From NCBI GenBank assembly GCA_030681675.1, contig JAUXRP010000015.1, positions 186,001 to 250,000 of the forward strand: a stretch of DNA of 64,000 bases, in the 5' to 3' direction. The DNA comes from Candidatus Planktophila sp. Its GTDB lineage: Bacteria; Actinomycetota; Actinomycetes; Nanopelagicales; Nanopelagicaceae. Below, piece after piece: positions 54,317 through 64,000 of this stretch. Every line of letters starts with the position of its first letter. The first letter of the stretch is position 1. The notes below the pieces were generated by a model that saw only the letters and a list, made by a program, of their open reading frames with translations, made no database searches and was not told the DNA's origin. A program made the translations under genes and the position numbers.

Positions 54317-55442
54317 TCTCTGCACCTTGGCTTGGAAGTGAAGTAAAAAAACGTGGGGCTTTAAATTTCTTACTGGCAAAGCCGCTCTCAACGGCTTGAA
54401 TCGTTGCTTGGGTTTTTTTTGCTTCAATCAATGCGATTGCACTCCCACCAAAACCCCCGCCTACCATTCGAGCACCAAGTGCACCGGCAGACAGAGATGC
54501 ATCAACGGCTGTGTTAAGTTCTGGACAAGAAACTGCATAATCATCGCGTAAAGATGCGTGCGATGCATTGAGAAGTTCTCCGAGTCGCTTAAAATTCTTG
54601 GCCTCCAGAGCGAAAACTGCATCTAAAACACGCGCAATTTCAGTTACTGCATGACGTGCCCGGATGAATTCAACCTCAGTCAGTACATCTTTGGCTTCTT
54701 CAAGTTTTTCTAAAGTTAATTCACGCATAGACCTAATGGATAGTTTGGTAACAACTCGCTCACATGATGCGCGACGCTCTGCATACCCACCATCGGTTAA
54801 GGAGTGGTGGGCTTGAGTATCGATAATAAGAAGTTCAAGTCCGTGCGATGCGACATCGAATGCAACGTTTCGCGATGTTAAGTCGCGGCAATCTAACAAG
54901 AGCGCTGAACCACTTTTGGCCATTAAGGAGACGGATTGATCCATAATTCCGCATGGAACGCCTACATATTCATTCTCGCCCCTTTGGGTCAGTCTTGCTA
55001 AAGATTCTAAATCAAAGCCGCACGAAAATAAATCGTTGAGGGCAGTTGCAACGCTGCACTCCAGTGCCGCTGAAGAAGATAGACCGGCACCGAGAGGCAC
55101 ATGTCCATCGATCATGACATCGACCCCATGTCTTATCTCCATCGCCCACATAACGCTTAAAACATAACGTTCCCACGAGCCTTTACGTTCAGGTTGAATC
55201 TCATCAACTTTAATAGTGATGGTTGAATTTCTACGTTGGACAGATGCAATCCGCACTAAGTTATCTGAGCGTTTACCGATAGCTGCGTACGTTCGATCTG
55301 CAATCGCAAAGGGAAGGACATAGCCATCGCTGTAATCAATATGTTCGCCAATTAAATTAACTCGGCCTGGCGCTGCCGCAATAACCTCCGGTGCCTTACC
55401 GAAAGTACGAACAAACTCCCTTTCAATTTTTGAATTCGACAT
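54300..55442 (-). CDS. galK: Galactokinase
   Basis: The 380-residue GHMP kinase phosphorylates galactose at C1, the first Leloir step. It has APGRVNLIGEHIDYSDGYVLPFAI (galactokinase signature), phosphate loop PLGAGLSSSAALE, and C-terminal GARMVGGGFGGSAIAL. The frame opens 32 codons upstream, overlapping galE, but ATG 55442, one base after the galE stop, matches the family N-terminus. It is last gene of the galT-galE-galK operon. Confidence 0.94.
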   Translation of the reverse strand: MSNSKIEREFVRTFGKAPEVIAAAPGRVNLIGEHIDYSDGYVLPFAIADRTYAAIGKRSDNLVRIASVQRRNSTITIKVDEIQPERKGSWERYVLSVMWAMEIRHGVDVMIDGHVPLGAGLSSSAALECSVATALNDLFSCGFDLESLARLTQRGENEYVGVPCGIMDQSVSLMAKSGSALLLDCRDLTSRNVAFDVASHGLELLIIDTQAHHSLTDGGYAERRASCERVVTKLSIRSMRELTLEKLEEAKDVLTEVEFIRARHAVTEIARVLDAVFALEAKNFKRLGELLNASHASLRDDYAVSCPELNTAVDASLSAGALGARMVGGGFGGSAIALIEAKKTQATIQAVESGFASKKFKAPRFFTSLPSQGAEIIQRG

Positions 55443-55443
55443 A

Positions 55444-56397
55444 CTAGTCAAATGAAGCCAAAGTGTCAGAAACCATCTCATTAATTCCCCTCGATGGGCT
55501 CCACCCAAGAATTTTTCTAGCCTTACTAATATCTGCAATTAAAACCGCTGGATCTCCGGCACGCCGAGGTGAATCAATAGTTGGTATCTCTTGCCCCTTG
55601 GCTTTTGCTGCCGCAGCGATAACCTGTCGAACTGAATATCCATCACCACTTCCTAGATTATAAATCTCGTGTACGCCATTTTCGAGGGAGTTGAGCGCTT
55701 TAATATGGGCATCGATTAAGTCAATTACATGAACGTAATCACGAATGCAGGTGCCATCTGGTGTAGGCCAATCGCCTCCAAAGATTCTTACCGGATTATC
55801 ACTTGAACTTCGAAGTACATTTGGAATCAAGTGAGTTTCAGGATTATGGCGCTCTGCTAACCATCCTCTATCACATTTGAGCGCGCCTGCGACATTAAAA
55901 TAACGAAGCGAAACCGCGGCGATGTTGTGTTGTTCTGCCTCAGTATGGATCATGTGATCGATCTCTAATTTAGTTGCACCGTAGGGATTAGTTGGTGAAG
56001 TCTGCGCACTTTCCTTTATTGGAATTACTGCAGGTTCTCCATATGTTGCCGCCGAAGATGAAAATACTATTTTCTTAACGCCCGCCGTGTGCATTCCATC
56101 AAGTAGATTTCGTGTTCCACCGACATTTACACTTTGATACAAATCAGGTTTCTCTACAGACTCGCCAACGAGCGACTTACCAGCAAAGTGAATTACGGCA
56201 TCTACACCCATCAGCGCCTCGGCAATCTCGTTTTCATGCAAGAGTGATCCCTGAACAAAGCGCACGCCTGAAGGTACGGAGTCGGCATGGCCCGTGCTGC
56301 AATCATCCAAGACGCTGATTTCAAATCCTTGGTGGCGCATAATTTCAACGGCCGTCGAACCAATATAGCCAGCTCCTCCAGTTACAAGTACGCGCAT
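55444..56397 (-). CDS. galE: UDP-glucose 4-epimerase
   Basis: The 317-residue extended SDR interconverts UDP-galactose and UDP-glucose. It has GGAGYIGSTAVEIM (NAD site, 7-20), HFAGKSLVGESVEKP, catalytic SSAATYG and YxxxK in NPYGATKLEI, and YFNVAGA. It starts two bases after the galT stop and is followed by galK, completing the Leloir set. Confidence 0.95.
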   Translation of the reverse strand: MRVLVTGGAGYIGSTAVEIMRHQGFEISVLDDCSTGHADSVPSGVRFVQGSLLHENEIAEALMGVDAVIHFAGKSLVGESVEKPDLYQSVNVGGTRNLLDGMHTAGVKKIVFSSSAATYGEPAVIPIKESAQTSPTNPYGATKLEIDHMIHTEAEQHNIAAVSLRYFNVAGALKCDRGWLAERHNPETHLIPNVLRSSSDNPVRIFGGDWPTPDGTCIRDYVHVIDLIDAHIKALNSLENGVHEIYNLGSGDGYSVRQVIAAAAKAKGQEIPTIDSPRRAGDPAVLIADISKARKILGWSPSRGINEMVSDTLASFD

Positions 56398-56399
56398 AA

Positions 56400-57512
56400 T
56401 TAGAGCTCCACTTCGCGAAGCTGAGTTGCAGATTTTTCGGGACGCAGGTCCATAATAAATGCTCCCATCGCAGACTCTGAACCGGCCAGATATTTAAGTT
56501 TTCCCGGTGCCCGATGCACACTTGTTATCTGCCAATGTAGGCGCAAGACATCGCGCCCAATGTGTACAGGAGCTTGATGCCACGCTGCTATGTAGGCCAT
56601 CTCGATTCCAAATACGCCATCGAGTCGCTTCATGATTTCTATCGCTAATTCAGGAAAGGCGGTTCGGTCCTCTTGCGTTAGACCGGTCAAGTCGGCCACT
56701 GGATTGAGAGGCGCCACATGAATTTCGAATGGGTAGCGTGCTGCATACGGAACAAATGCAATCCAGCGATCGTTCTGAGCAACAATGCGTTCTTTCTCTC
56801 GAATTTCGCGGGCTATAACTTCGTCAAATAAGATTTTGCCGGTTGAATTCTTATACGCAACTGCAGCGGCCAACATTTTTTCAACTCGGGGTGGAAGATA
56901 AGAGTATGCATAAATCTGCCCATGCGGGTGGGAGAGAGTGACACCAATCTCTTCGCCTCGGTTTTCAAAAGGTGCGATATGTGCAATATAGGGTACTTGT
57001 GATAGCTCTTCGTTTCGATCAATCCATGCTTCGAGTAAGACCCGTACTCGTGCAGGCGTCAAATCTTTAAATGATTTTCCATGATCTGCCGTGAAACAAA
57101 TTACTTCACATTTGCCAGCAGCTGTTCCTGTATCGGTATCGGGTCCTACTAGATCAGGCAATGCCCAATCGCCAAAGGGTGGTCGAAGCGAAGGAGAGCG
57201 GTTATCAAAGACGACAACTTCAAAATCTTGTTCCGGTACTTCAGTTAAAAGCTCGCCAGTTGATGGACACAGTGGGCAGAGTTCTTTGGGGGGTAAAAAG
57301 ATTCGCCCTTGACGGTGAGCAGCCATTGCAATCCACTCATTAACTAAAGCGTCAAGTCGAAGTTCACCAATAGCGGGCTGTTCTTCGACGGGGCGTCGAT
57401 CAACTGCTACACGTGATTGACCTGCGGTGTCGTAGTAGCGAATTGTTCGGCCATCGGCCATCTCTCGGTTATTGCGCGTGATGCCTGCAGTGAGTCTTTT
57501 ACTCTGTGCCAT
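56400..57512 (-). CDS. galT: Galactose-1-phosphate uridylyltransferase
   Basis: The 370-residue HIT-fold transferase exchanges UMP between UDP-glucose and galactose 1-phosphate. The nucleophile histidine lies in LSHPHGQIYAY (HPH). An LCPLCP segment at about 77-82 and the later FEIHVAPLNP region supply metal-site residues. It heads the galT-galE-galK operon. The start ATG is only 20 bases from the GTG of the divergent alpha-galactosidase gene. Confidence 0.94.
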   Translation of the reverse strand: MAQSKRLTAGITRNNREMADGRTIRYYDTAGQSRVAVDRRPVEEQPAIGELRLDALVNEWIAMAAHRQGRIFLPPKELCPLCPSTGELLTEVPEQDFEVVVFDNRSPSLRPPFGDWALPDLVGPDTDTGTAAGKCEVICFTADHGKSFKDLTPARVRVLLEAWIDRNEELSQVPYIAHIAPFENRGEEIGVTLSHPHGQIYAYSYLPPRVEKMLAAAVAYKNSTGKILFDEVIAREIREKERIVAQNDRWIAFVPYAARYPFEIHVAPLNPVADLTGLTQEDRTAFPELAIEIMKRLDGVFGIEMAYIAAWHQAPVHIGRDVLRLHWQITSVHRAPGKLKYLAGSESAMGAFIMDLRPEKSATQLREVEL

Positions 57513-57532
57513 AGTGTCGTTACTCTACCTGT
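57513..57532. promoter_or_regulatory. Compact bidirectional gal promoter with overlapping -10 elements
   Basis: Forward -10 TACTCT (57521-57526) ends six bases before the GTG of the alpha-galactosidase gene. On the reverse strand TAGAGT (complement of 57522-57527) ends nine bases before the galT ATG. The two hexamers overlap by five bases, so the polymerase can face only one way at a time. Confidence 0.6.
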
Positions 57533-59635
57533 GTGACTAAGCAATCGGCACTTCTGAGCGCAGATACCAGTTCGTTGCTTCTTGAAGTGCGAGATGGCGC
57601 ATTAGTTATTGCCCATTGGGGTCACTCTCTCATTGGCAATATATCCGATATCGGAGTTGCCCAGAAGCATTCAATTGCCAATAGCTCGTGGGATCAATCG
57701 CCGAATTCAGGGATTATGCGTGAGAGCGCACGCGGATTCCTAGGTCGGCCAACACTCAGTGGTCATCGAAGCGGGAGCGCATGGTCAACCAAGTTTGAGG
57801 TCACGGATTTCCACCATATTGACAATCATTGCTCAGTAACCTTTCGCGATTTTTTCGCTGAACTTGAAGTTATTATTATCTTCGATTTAGATATATTCGG
57901 TGTTTTGACCCAAAGTGCGACAGTAAAAAATATCGGTGAAAACGATTACTGCCTTAATGAATATATTCATTGGCTTCCATTGCCGCAAGAGGCAGATCAA
58001 AGTTTAGATTTTGCTGGTCGATGGTCAAATGAACGTCAACCCCAACGTCGCGATATCTCTATTGGCACGTGGATACGCGAATCGCGAGAAGGTAGAAGCG
58101 GTCACAATTTTTCAATTGCCGAAATCGCCTTAACTAAGCAAACTAACTTCAACAATGGCTCAGCTTGGGCAACAAGCATTGCTTGGAGTGGGAATTCTCA
58201 ATACTTAATCGAACGCGGATTCGATGGGCAGCAATCTATTGGTGCCGGCGAACTTTTGCTGCCCGGCGAAGTTGTTTTAGCGTCTGGACAAACATATAAA
58301 GCACCGTCCATAGTTTCAGTATTTTCAGATGCTGGCCTGGATGGAATTAGTGCCGCTTTCCACTCGCACATTCGTGCTCGGACTATGCACCCTAAACGTC
58401 CTCGCCCACTCACTCTCAATATGTGGGAAGCCCTCTATTTTAATCATGAAGAGAAGGCTATAAGAGAGTTAGTTGATGTGGCCGCTCAAATCGGAGTTGA
58501 ACGTGTTGTTTTAGATGATGGGTGGTTTCATTCTCGACGTAACGATCGAGCCGGTTTAGGCGATTGGGTTATTGATTCGCAAGTTTGGCCCAACGGATTA
58601 AACCCGATAATTGAATACATAAACTCGAAGGGAGTTGAATTTGGTTTGTGGTTTGAAGGTGAAATGGTCAATCAAGACTCTGATTTGTATCGTGCTCACC
58701 CGGATTGGATTTTGCATGAAGGCGATCGCATTCCACCTTTATGGCGCCACCAACTTGTTTTAGATTTAGCTCATGAGGGTGCTTATAACCATGTACTAGA
58801 ACAAACATCGCAGATTTTAAAAAATCATAATATCGAATATATTAAATGGGATCACAATCGAGTTTTAGTTGATGCTGGGCACGTAGGTCATGCTGGTGTG
58901 CGAACTCAAACTCAAGCAATTTACCGCTTATTTGCTGAGTTAAAATCGCGCCATCCAGGATTAGAAATAGAGTCTTGTGCATCCGGAGGAGCACGCATTG
59001 ATTTAGGTGTTATAGATTTAGTTGATCGCTTTTGGACAAGTGATAATAATGATGCGCTCGAACGTCAAACAATTCAACGATGGACTGCTCAGGTTATTCC
59101 CCCTGAAATGCTAGGAACACATATTGGTCCCACACATGGCCATCAAACTGGTCGAACTCTCGAATTATCAATGCGGGCGACGACTGCACTTTTTGGCCAT
59201 GCTGGAATTGAATGGAACATTACTGAGGCCACGGATGAAGAACTCCAACATCTAGCGACGTGGGCGACCTATTACAAAACTAAACGAGGACTCTTACATA
59301 GTGGTCGAATGGTTCGTGTCGATTATCCAGATGTCCACGGTAATTTGTATGGTGTAATCGCACGCGATCAATCCCAAGGGATTTTTGCATTTGTTCAGTT
59401 AACGCCAACGGTTGCCATTCACCCTTCGCCATTGAAATTTCCCGGATTAAATCAGAGCGCTACATATTCAATCAAGGCGGTTTATCCGGCAGGAAAGCCT
59501 CGCTTTATGCTCATCTCTCCGCCGCTTTGGATGGAGGGTATAAAACTTTCAGGATCTGCATTGGCACACATTGGCGTCAGTGCACCTATTCTTGCTCCGG
59601 CAAATGCATTTCTCATAGAGATTACAGAGATTTAA
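57533..59635 (+). CDS. Alpha-galactosidase, GH36 family
   Basis: The 700-residue cytosolic glycosidase (no signal peptide) should release galactose from alpha-galactosides such as melibiose or raffinose. The catalytic barrel begins near residue 290: [44 protein letters not shown], nucleophile D440 in IKWDHNR, and acid/base D504 in [12 protein letters not shown]. The N-terminal beta domain (about 1-280) and a C-terminal beta domain are of normal size. It starts with GTG six bases after TACTCT. Divergence from galT-galE-galK makes a complete alpha-galactoside to UDP-glucose route, though no dedicated sugar importer is in the window. Confidence 0.92.
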   Translation: MTKQSALLSADTSSLLLEVRDGALVIAHWGHSLIGNISDIGVAQKHSIANSSWDQSPNSGIMRESARGFLGRPTLSGHRSGSAWSTKFEVTDFHHIDNHCSVTFRDFFAELEVIIIFDLDIFGVLTQSATVKNIGENDYCLNEYIHWLPLPQEADQSLDFAGRWSNERQPQRRDISIGTWIRESREGRSGHNFSIAEIALTKQTNFNNGSAWATSIAWSGNSQYLIERGFDGQQSIGAGELLLPGEVVLASGQTYKAPSIVSVFSDAGLDGISAAFHSHIRARTMHPKRPRPLTLNMWEALYFNHEEKAIRELVDVAAQIGVERVVLDDGWFHSRRNDRAGLGDWVIDSQVWPNGLNPIIEYINSKGVEFGLWFEGEMVNQDSDLYRAHPDWILHEGDRIPPLWRHQLVLDLAHEGAYNHVLEQTSQILKNHNIEYIKWDHNRVLVDAGHVGHAGVRTQTQAIYRLFAELKSRHPGLEIESCASGGARIDLGVIDLVDRFWTSDNNDALERQTIQRWTAQVIPPEMLGTHIGPTHGHQTGRTLELSMRATTALFGHAGIEWNITEATDEELQHLATWATYYKTKRGLLHSGRMVRVDYPDVHGNLYGVIARDQSQGIFAFVQLTPTVAIHPSPLKFPGLNQSATYSIKAVYPAGKPRFMLISPPLWMEGIKLSGSALAHIGVSAPILAPANAFLIEITEI

Positions 59636-61119
59636 TCGCTCCAATTAAGCGTGCGTTCGACGGCTTTTTTCCACTGAGAATAACCAATTTCACGCGTTTC
59701 AAAAGTGCTAGTTGGAGACCAACGACGAGATTCTTGCCATTGTCGGCGAACTTCATCCTTTGATTCCCAAAAACCTACTGCTAAACCAGCGGCATATGCA
59801 GCTCCAAGCGCAGTTGTCTCTGAAATTAATGGTTTAGAAATCTCTACGCCCATAATATCGGCCTGCATCTGCATGCAGAGAGAGTTTGCTGTTATTCCAC
59901 CGTCTACTCGCATCGTACTCATAGGCGTGCCACTGTCGGCAACCATCGCATCCATGACATCACGAGTCTGATAACAGATGGCCTCGAGAGCAGCACGTGC
60001 AAGGTGTGCCCTTGTTGCCGCACGTGTGAGACCCACAATGACTCCGCGAGCATCGCTGCGCCAGTACGGAGCAAATAATCCTGAGAAAGCGGGGACGAAA
60101 TAAACCCCTGCAGTGTCGGCAACGGAGGAGGCTAAAGTCTCAGTCTCTGCTGCATTAGATATAACGCCTAATTGATCTCTAAGCCACTGGATGGCAGATC
60201 CGGTAACTGCAACCGATCCTTCAAGAGCATAACGTGCCGGCTCATCGCCAAATTTAAAACAAACCGTGGTTAATAATCCATTTTTGGATCGCACAACTTC
60301 AGTACCAGTATTGAGCAATGCAAAGTTGCCTGTGCCATAGGTAGTCTTTGATTCACCGCGCTCGAAACAAACTTGGCCAACCATTGCCGCCTGCTGATCA
60401 CCTAAAATTCCAGCGATTGGGATTGCTGTACCAAAGGCTCCGTGGGGATCGGTGAACCCATACGTCTCCGATGAAGATTTAATAACTGGTAGTGACTTTC
60501 GTGTAACGCCAAAAATTGAAAGTAGCTCATCATCCCAGTCCAGAGTTTCAAGGTTCATGAGCAAAGTACGGCTTGCATTCGTGACATCAGTAGCGTGAAC
60601 ACCACCGTGCACTCCTCCGGTTAAGTTCCAGAGTAGCCAGGAATCTATAGTTCCAAAGCGAGCGCTGGCACCGCGAGCTTCCGGAACATTTTCTAACAGC
60701 CAGTTCATTTTACTTCCAGCAAAATATGGCGCAATAGTTAAGCCCGTCTTGAAAACGATGAGTTTTCGCTCACCCTCACTCAGGGACTCTAAAAAATTAG
60801 TAGTTCGTGTGTCCTGCCACACGATGGCATTGGATAAGGGCCGCCCAGTGTCGGCATCCCAAACGACCGTTGTTTCACGCTGATTTGTGATTCCTATCGC
60901 CACTAAATCCGAGCCCAAAACATCGGCCTGTCTCAATGCGGCAGATATTACTTCCTGGGTACGCTCCCAAATTTCGGCGGCATTATGCTCGACCCAGCCG
61001 GCTTGGGGAAGAATTTGACGATGCTCCACTTGGTGCTGTCCGACAACTTTTCCAGAATGGTCAAAGATCATAAATCGTGTACTACTTGTGCCTTGATCCA
61101 AACTGCCGATGTATCTCAC
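59632..61119 (-). CDS. glpK: Glycerol kinase
   Basis: The 495-residue FGGY-family kinase phosphorylates glycerol. It has [16 protein letters not shown] (5-20), [49 protein letters not shown] and [20 protein letters not shown]. It starts with GTG at 61119. No strong ribosome site is visible. It is convergent with the alpha-galactosidase gene (4-base overlap of ends) and divergent from glpD. No glpF is present in the window. Confidence 0.95.
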   Translation of the reverse strand: MRYIGSLDQGTSSTRFMIFDHSGKVVGQHQVEHRQILPQAGWVEHNAAEIWERTQEVISAALRQADVLGSDLVAIGITNQRETTVVWDADTGRPLSNAIVWQDTRTTNFLESLSEGERKLIVFKTGLTIAPYFAGSKMNWLLENVPEARGASARFGTIDSWLLWNLTGGVHGGVHATDVTNASRTLLMNLETLDWDDELLSIFGVTRKSLPVIKSSSETYGFTDPHGAFGTAIPIAGILGDQQAAMVGQVCFERGESKTTYGTGNFALLNTGTEVVRSKNGLLTTVCFKFGDEPARYALEGSVAVTGSAIQWLRDQLGVISNAAETETLASSVADTAGVYFVPAFSGLFAPYWRSDARGVIVGLTRAATRAHLARAALEAICYQTRDVMDAMVADSGTPMSTMRVDGGITANSLCMQMQADIMGVEISKPLISETTALGAAYAAGLAVGFWESKDEVRRQWQESRRWSPTSTFETREIGYSQWKKAVERTLNWSD

Positions 61120-61188
61120 AATAAGGCAAACCCGTCTCTATTCGGTTAGGCTTAACTCTACAAAGGCTGCAATGGAGATGCAACGCAT

Positions 61189-62862
61189 ATGTTTTTATTT
61201 GATTTAAACCCAATACAACGCGAAAACGCCATCGCTGCATTAGGCAGCGAGAGATTTGATGTTTTGGTAATCGGCGGGGGAGTAAATGGCGTTGGTGCTG
61301 CTCTAGATGCCGCCTCTCGAGGATTGAAAGTTGCATTAATCGAGTCCCAAGATATTGCCGCAGGAACATCCAGCCGCTCGAGTAAATTAATTCATGGTGG
61401 CCTTCGCTATCTCGAGCAGTATGACTTCAAATTAGTTCGAGAGGCGCTACATGAGCGAGAACTTCTCGTCTCGACACTCTGCCCACATTTAGTAAAACCC
61501 GTTGGCTTTCTTTTTCCGCTCACCGAAAAGTTTAAAGAACGCACCTACGTTGGGGCAGGATTAGCGCTATACGACGCGCTCCGTGGATTTGCACGCACTT
61601 TGCCATGGCACAAACACTTGAGCCAGAAACAGATTAATGAGATCGCACCTTCGTTACGGCCAGATATTATTTTGGGAGCAATAAAATACTTTGATGCACA
61701 AGTAGATGATGCCCGCCACACACTCAGTGTTGCTCGCACTGCAGCGCGCCATGGAGCAATTATTGCAACTCGCATGAGCGCCGAATCACTCATTCGAGAA
61801 GGAAAGCAGATTATTGGCGTAAATGCTAAGGATCTAGTGAGTGGGAAAAGCATTGCAATTAAAGCAACAGTGACGGTTATGTGCGCTGGAATTTGGAGCG
61901 ACTCGCTTCACGAAAAATTTGATTTAAAAGCTGGATATAACGTCACAATGAGCAAAGGTGTCCATATCGTTTTACCTGGTTCGGCGATTAAATCCGACGC
62001 CGGTATTATTCTTAAAACCCCAGTTTCAGTTCTCTTCATTATTCCTTGGGGTGATAAATGGATTGTTGGAACAACCGACACTCCGTATACAGGAGATCGC
62101 GCTGAGCCTTTCGCTAATCGTGAAGATGTCCAATACATCGTGGATCAAGCCAATCGCGTTCTTACTCCACAAATTAAATTTGACGAGATAATTGGAGTTT
62201 ATGCTGGACTTCGACCGTTAGTAGCAAATAACAAGGGTTCTGTTACCACTAAACTCTCGCGTGAACATACGGTAGATAGACCTGCACCAGGCTTCGTCAG
62301 TATTGCTGGAGGAAAATACACCACATATCGCATTATGAGTAAGGATGTAATTGACCTTGCAGCAATTGAGCTTCGCAAACTGATCCCAGAGTCGGTTACA
62401 GATAAACTTCCACTCGTTGGCGCTGATGGTTACTTTGCTTTAGTGCAACAAGTTGATCGCCTTGCTGAAGAAAGCGGTTTATTGGCTGAATCGATTATTC
62501 ATCTTCTCAACCGTTATGGTTCAATGATTAGCGAAGTTTTAGAGTTAATTAGGGGAAATCCAGCCTTAGGCAAGAGACTCTCACCCGAATTGCCTTATAT
62601 AAGAGCTGAGATTTACTACGCAGCTAGCCACGAGGGAGCTCAAAGTATTGACGATGTGATTTCTCGTCGTACTCGTATCGCCTTCGAAGCCCACAATCAT
62701 GGATTAAACCTTGCCGAGGCTATCTCTGAAATAATTGCTCCGGTTTTGGGTTGGTCTACAAAAGAGCGCAAGAGTTCAGTTGCAGCCTACGAATCACTCG
62801 TTGAGCGCGAGCTAACTGCGATGGATGAAATCTTAAAAGTTAACGAAAAAGTTAATTCTTAA
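61189..62862 (+). CDS. glpD: Glycerol-3-phosphate dehydrogenase, aerobic FAD type
   Basis: The 557-residue membrane-associated flavoenzyme oxidises glycerol 3-phosphate to dihydroxyacetone phosphate and passes electrons to quinone. It has the FAD site VIGGGVNGVGAALDAASRGLKVALIE (27-52), GTSSRSSKLIHGGLRYLEQYDF, IIPWGDKWIVGTTDTPY, GVYAGLRPL and SIAGGKYTTYR. The C-terminal DAO-C domain runs from about 400. It is divergent from glpK with 69 bases between starts. Its end overlaps the facing lysozyme gene by 11 bases. Confidence 0.95.
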   Translation: MFLFDLNPIQRENAIAALGSERFDVLVIGGGVNGVGAALDAASRGLKVALIESQDIAAGTSSRSSKLIHGGLRYLEQYDFKLVREALHERELLVSTLCPHLVKPVGFLFPLTEKFKERTYVGAGLALYDALRGFARTLPWHKHLSQKQINEIAPSLRPDIILGAIKYFDAQVDDARHTLSVARTAARHGAIIATRMSAESLIREGKQIIGVNAKDLVSGKSIAIKATVTVMCAGIWSDSLHEKFDLKAGYNVTMSKGVHIVLPGSAIKSDAGIILKTPVSVLFIIPWGDKWIVGTTDTPYTGDRAEPFANREDVQYIVDQANRVLTPQIKFDEIIGVYAGLRPLVANNKGSVTTKLSREHTVDRPAPGFVSIAGGKYTTYRIMSKDVIDLAAIELRKLIPESVTDKLPLVGADGYFALVQQVDRLAEESGLLAESIIHLLNRYGSMISEVLELIRGNPALGKRLSPELPYIRAEIYYAASHEGAQSIDDVISRRTRIAFEAHNHGLNLAEAISEIIAPVLGWSTKERKSSVAAYESLVERELTAMDEILKVNEKVNS

Positions 62863-64000
62863 TCTGGTTTCTGCATCCATCAACTGAAGGCTTAGGAGTT
62901 GGTTTCACAGTTGGAGTTGGAGTAATTGTCGGTATCGCTCCTTGTTCAAGAGTGAAAGTTACTGGTAGCCAACTTTGTGCATGTGTTTTAGATACATCAT
63001 TAAAGAGAATATTTCCTACATATGTGCCTGCAGCCAGACCCTTAACCGAGAGTGTCCAAAGCCCGCTAGTGGCACGCACAAGGTTTTGTTTTGGTCTCTC
63101 AAGGGGTGCAATCAGTGGATCAAAGACTAACTTTACGCCTCCTGTCACAACTGGAGTTAAATCTGGGCGCACAACGCTGACATTGAAGCTCACCGGTTTA
63201 TTAGTGGTTGTAGCCGACTGTCCTAATAGAGTTATGAAAGTTGGCTCATACATGGGCATTAAATCAACTTGCGTTGGCGTCCAACTACCTTGAATGAGAT
63301 CCAAGAATGCCTGCGCAGTACCTCTAAATACATTTAGATCAAGACGTGACCCGGGTACTCCATATTTAGGTGCAATGCCACATGATGAGTACTGCCACAT
63401 GGTCCACTGCGAATCACAGTTTGCACTTGTCCATGAATGTACGTAACAACCATTGGATTTAAGTCCCGGTTGGTTCACGGGATTTGCTGGATCAATTGCA
63501 TAGTGGGCTAACCACAATGGATACTGTGCGAGTTCAACACTTCGAATCATGGAACCCTCAAGGAAATTGGCGTATGAGTACATGATTGGGGTTTTTCCAG
63601 TCTTCTCTTTAAGAAGAGCTAGAAAGGTAGTCGCCCAGAGAGTTACGGCGCTACGTGAGGCGTATTTTTGGCAAGCCCCAGTAGAAGATAGTCGAACACA
63701 CTTATTTTCAAGATCTAAGGCGTACGGTAAATCGCGCTCGGTATATCCGCCGATAGATGCTAAACGCCAGATAACCTTTTGCGCTTGTGCGGTGGCATCT
63801 CGAATAATCGCATCGGCATCTTCAACATCGGGCAGAGTTGTGTAGTGATAAAAACCTGTGTAAATTCCGGCAGCTTGCGCAGCGCTATGGTCCATCACCA
63901 AATACTTTAAAGCAAGGGCATCGGCTTCATCTCGCGTATCTGAGGCCTTAATCATGACAAATCGAATACCAGCGCTATACATCTTCTCGAAGTCAATAGC
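62852..64000 (-). CDS. GH25 lysozyme-like muramidase (partial, N-terminus cut by window edge)
   Basis: The reverse-strand frame is open to the right edge and reads in as AIDFEKMYSAGIRFVMIKASD, so the annotated Met is internal and the true start is beyond 64000. The GH25 barrel shows FVMIKASDTRDEADA, GIYTGFYHYTT, the catalytic DxE in YALDLENK, PIMYSYANFLEGS, LWLAHYAIDPANP and MWQYSSCG. This fold cleaves the beta-1,4 bond of peptidoglycan. After it come a beta-sandwich-like region (about 240-345) and a Pro/Thr linker ending PKPSVDGCRNQIKN. It is probably secreted, but the signal would lie outside the window. Confidence 0.88.
   Translation of the reverse strand, partial: AIDFEKMYSAGIRFVMIKASDTRDEADALALKYLVMDHSAAQAAGIYTGFYHYTTLPDVEDADAIIRDATAQAQKVIWRLASIGGYTERDLPYALDLENKCVRLSSTGACQKYASRSAVTLWATTFLALLKEKTGKTPIMYSYANFLEGSMIRSVELAQYPLWLAHYAIDPANPVNQPGLKSNGCYVHSWTSANCDSQWTMWQYSSCGIAPKYGVPGSRLDLNVFRGTAQAFLDLIQGSWTPTQVDLMPMYEPTFITLLGQSATTTNKPVSFNVSVVRPDLTPVVTGGVKLVFDPLIAPLERPKQNLVRATSGLWTLSVKGLAAGTYVGNILFNDVSKTHAQSWLPVTFTLEQGAIPTITPTPTVKPTPKPSVDGCRNQIKN

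Noticed and set aside
63549-63982. Complete GH25 gene starting at the Met at 63982
   Set aside because: The six codons before it stay open and read as part of the fold (AIDFEK), so the gene continues beyond the window.

Overview
The window reads as chromosome of a streamlined, AT-leaning actinobacterium. The best guess is a freshwater acI-type lineage (Nanopelagicales/Planktophila-like). That placement is inferred from gene content, not from a marker phylogeny. Supporting signs are the SenX3/RegX3-PhoU-Pst block with GTTCACC-type PHO boxes, the actinobacterial gene string recO-uppS-zur-glyS-dus-dgt-dnaG-tRNA-Asn, an alanine/lysine-repeat H1-like protein, very short intergenic gaps, and many start codons lying 5-7 nt after a TANNNT -10 element (leaderless transcripts). 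No insertion sequences, prophage, CRISPR or integron were seen. No gap between genes exceeds 300 bases.

Layout: 1-5.8 kb holds a solute-binding-protein ABC importer (left end cut), a PLP Orn/Lys/Arg decarboxylase, a GABA-type aminotransferase and an SDR, which look like a polyamine/amino-acid catabolic group. 5.8-8.0 kb holds a YjjI-like glycyl radical enzyme and its radical-SAM activator. 8.1-14.8 kb is the phosphate regulon (regX3, senX3 | phoU, pstC, pstA, pstB, pstS), with a PHO box in the divergent promoter and a five-unit PHO box before pstS. 14.9-19.4 kb holds a beta-CASP RNase-like protein, a CPx P-type ATPase and an MFS protein. 19.6-25.9 kb is a peptide-type ABC importer with an unusually long first permease and a fused double ATPase. 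It is followed by pgl, gnd and zwf (oxidative pentose phosphate branch, to 29.0 kb).

29.0-33.2 kb holds tgt, an M13 metallopeptidase with a divergent MarR regulator, and the H1-like repeat protein. 33.4-37.2 kb holds an MFS protein and panB, divergent from nadE. 37.2-40.7 kb holds a Cys-containing leader peptide, cysK, cysE, glnA and a DinB-like protein. 40.7-44.0 kb holds a leucine leader peptide/attenuator, leuA, recO and uppS. 44.0-45.5 kb is a zinc unit (zur, ZIP transporter, perfect Zur box, divergent ABM protein). 45.5-51.9 kb is the glyS-dus-DUF218-dgt-dnaG string and tRNA-Asn. 51.9-54.3 kb holds a DoxX-Rieske fusion, an HtrA protease and an ACT protein. 54.3-59.6 kb is galactose use (galK, galE, galT | GH36 alpha-galactosidase). 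59.6-62.9 kb is glycerol use (glpK | glpD), and the right end is a GH25 lysozyme cut by the window edge.

The strongest signals outside the gene list are regulatory. They are a leucine-codon leader with two mutually exclusive hairpins before leuA, a leaderless leader peptide ending in Cys-Ser-Cys before cysK, 11-bp-phased PHO boxes, a perfect Zur palindrome, and a bidirectional gal promoter whose two -10 elements overlap. Among proteins, the most unusual are a SenX3 kinase with no membrane segments, a glycyl radical enzyme with a minimal activator, and a permease with an extra hydrophobic block.
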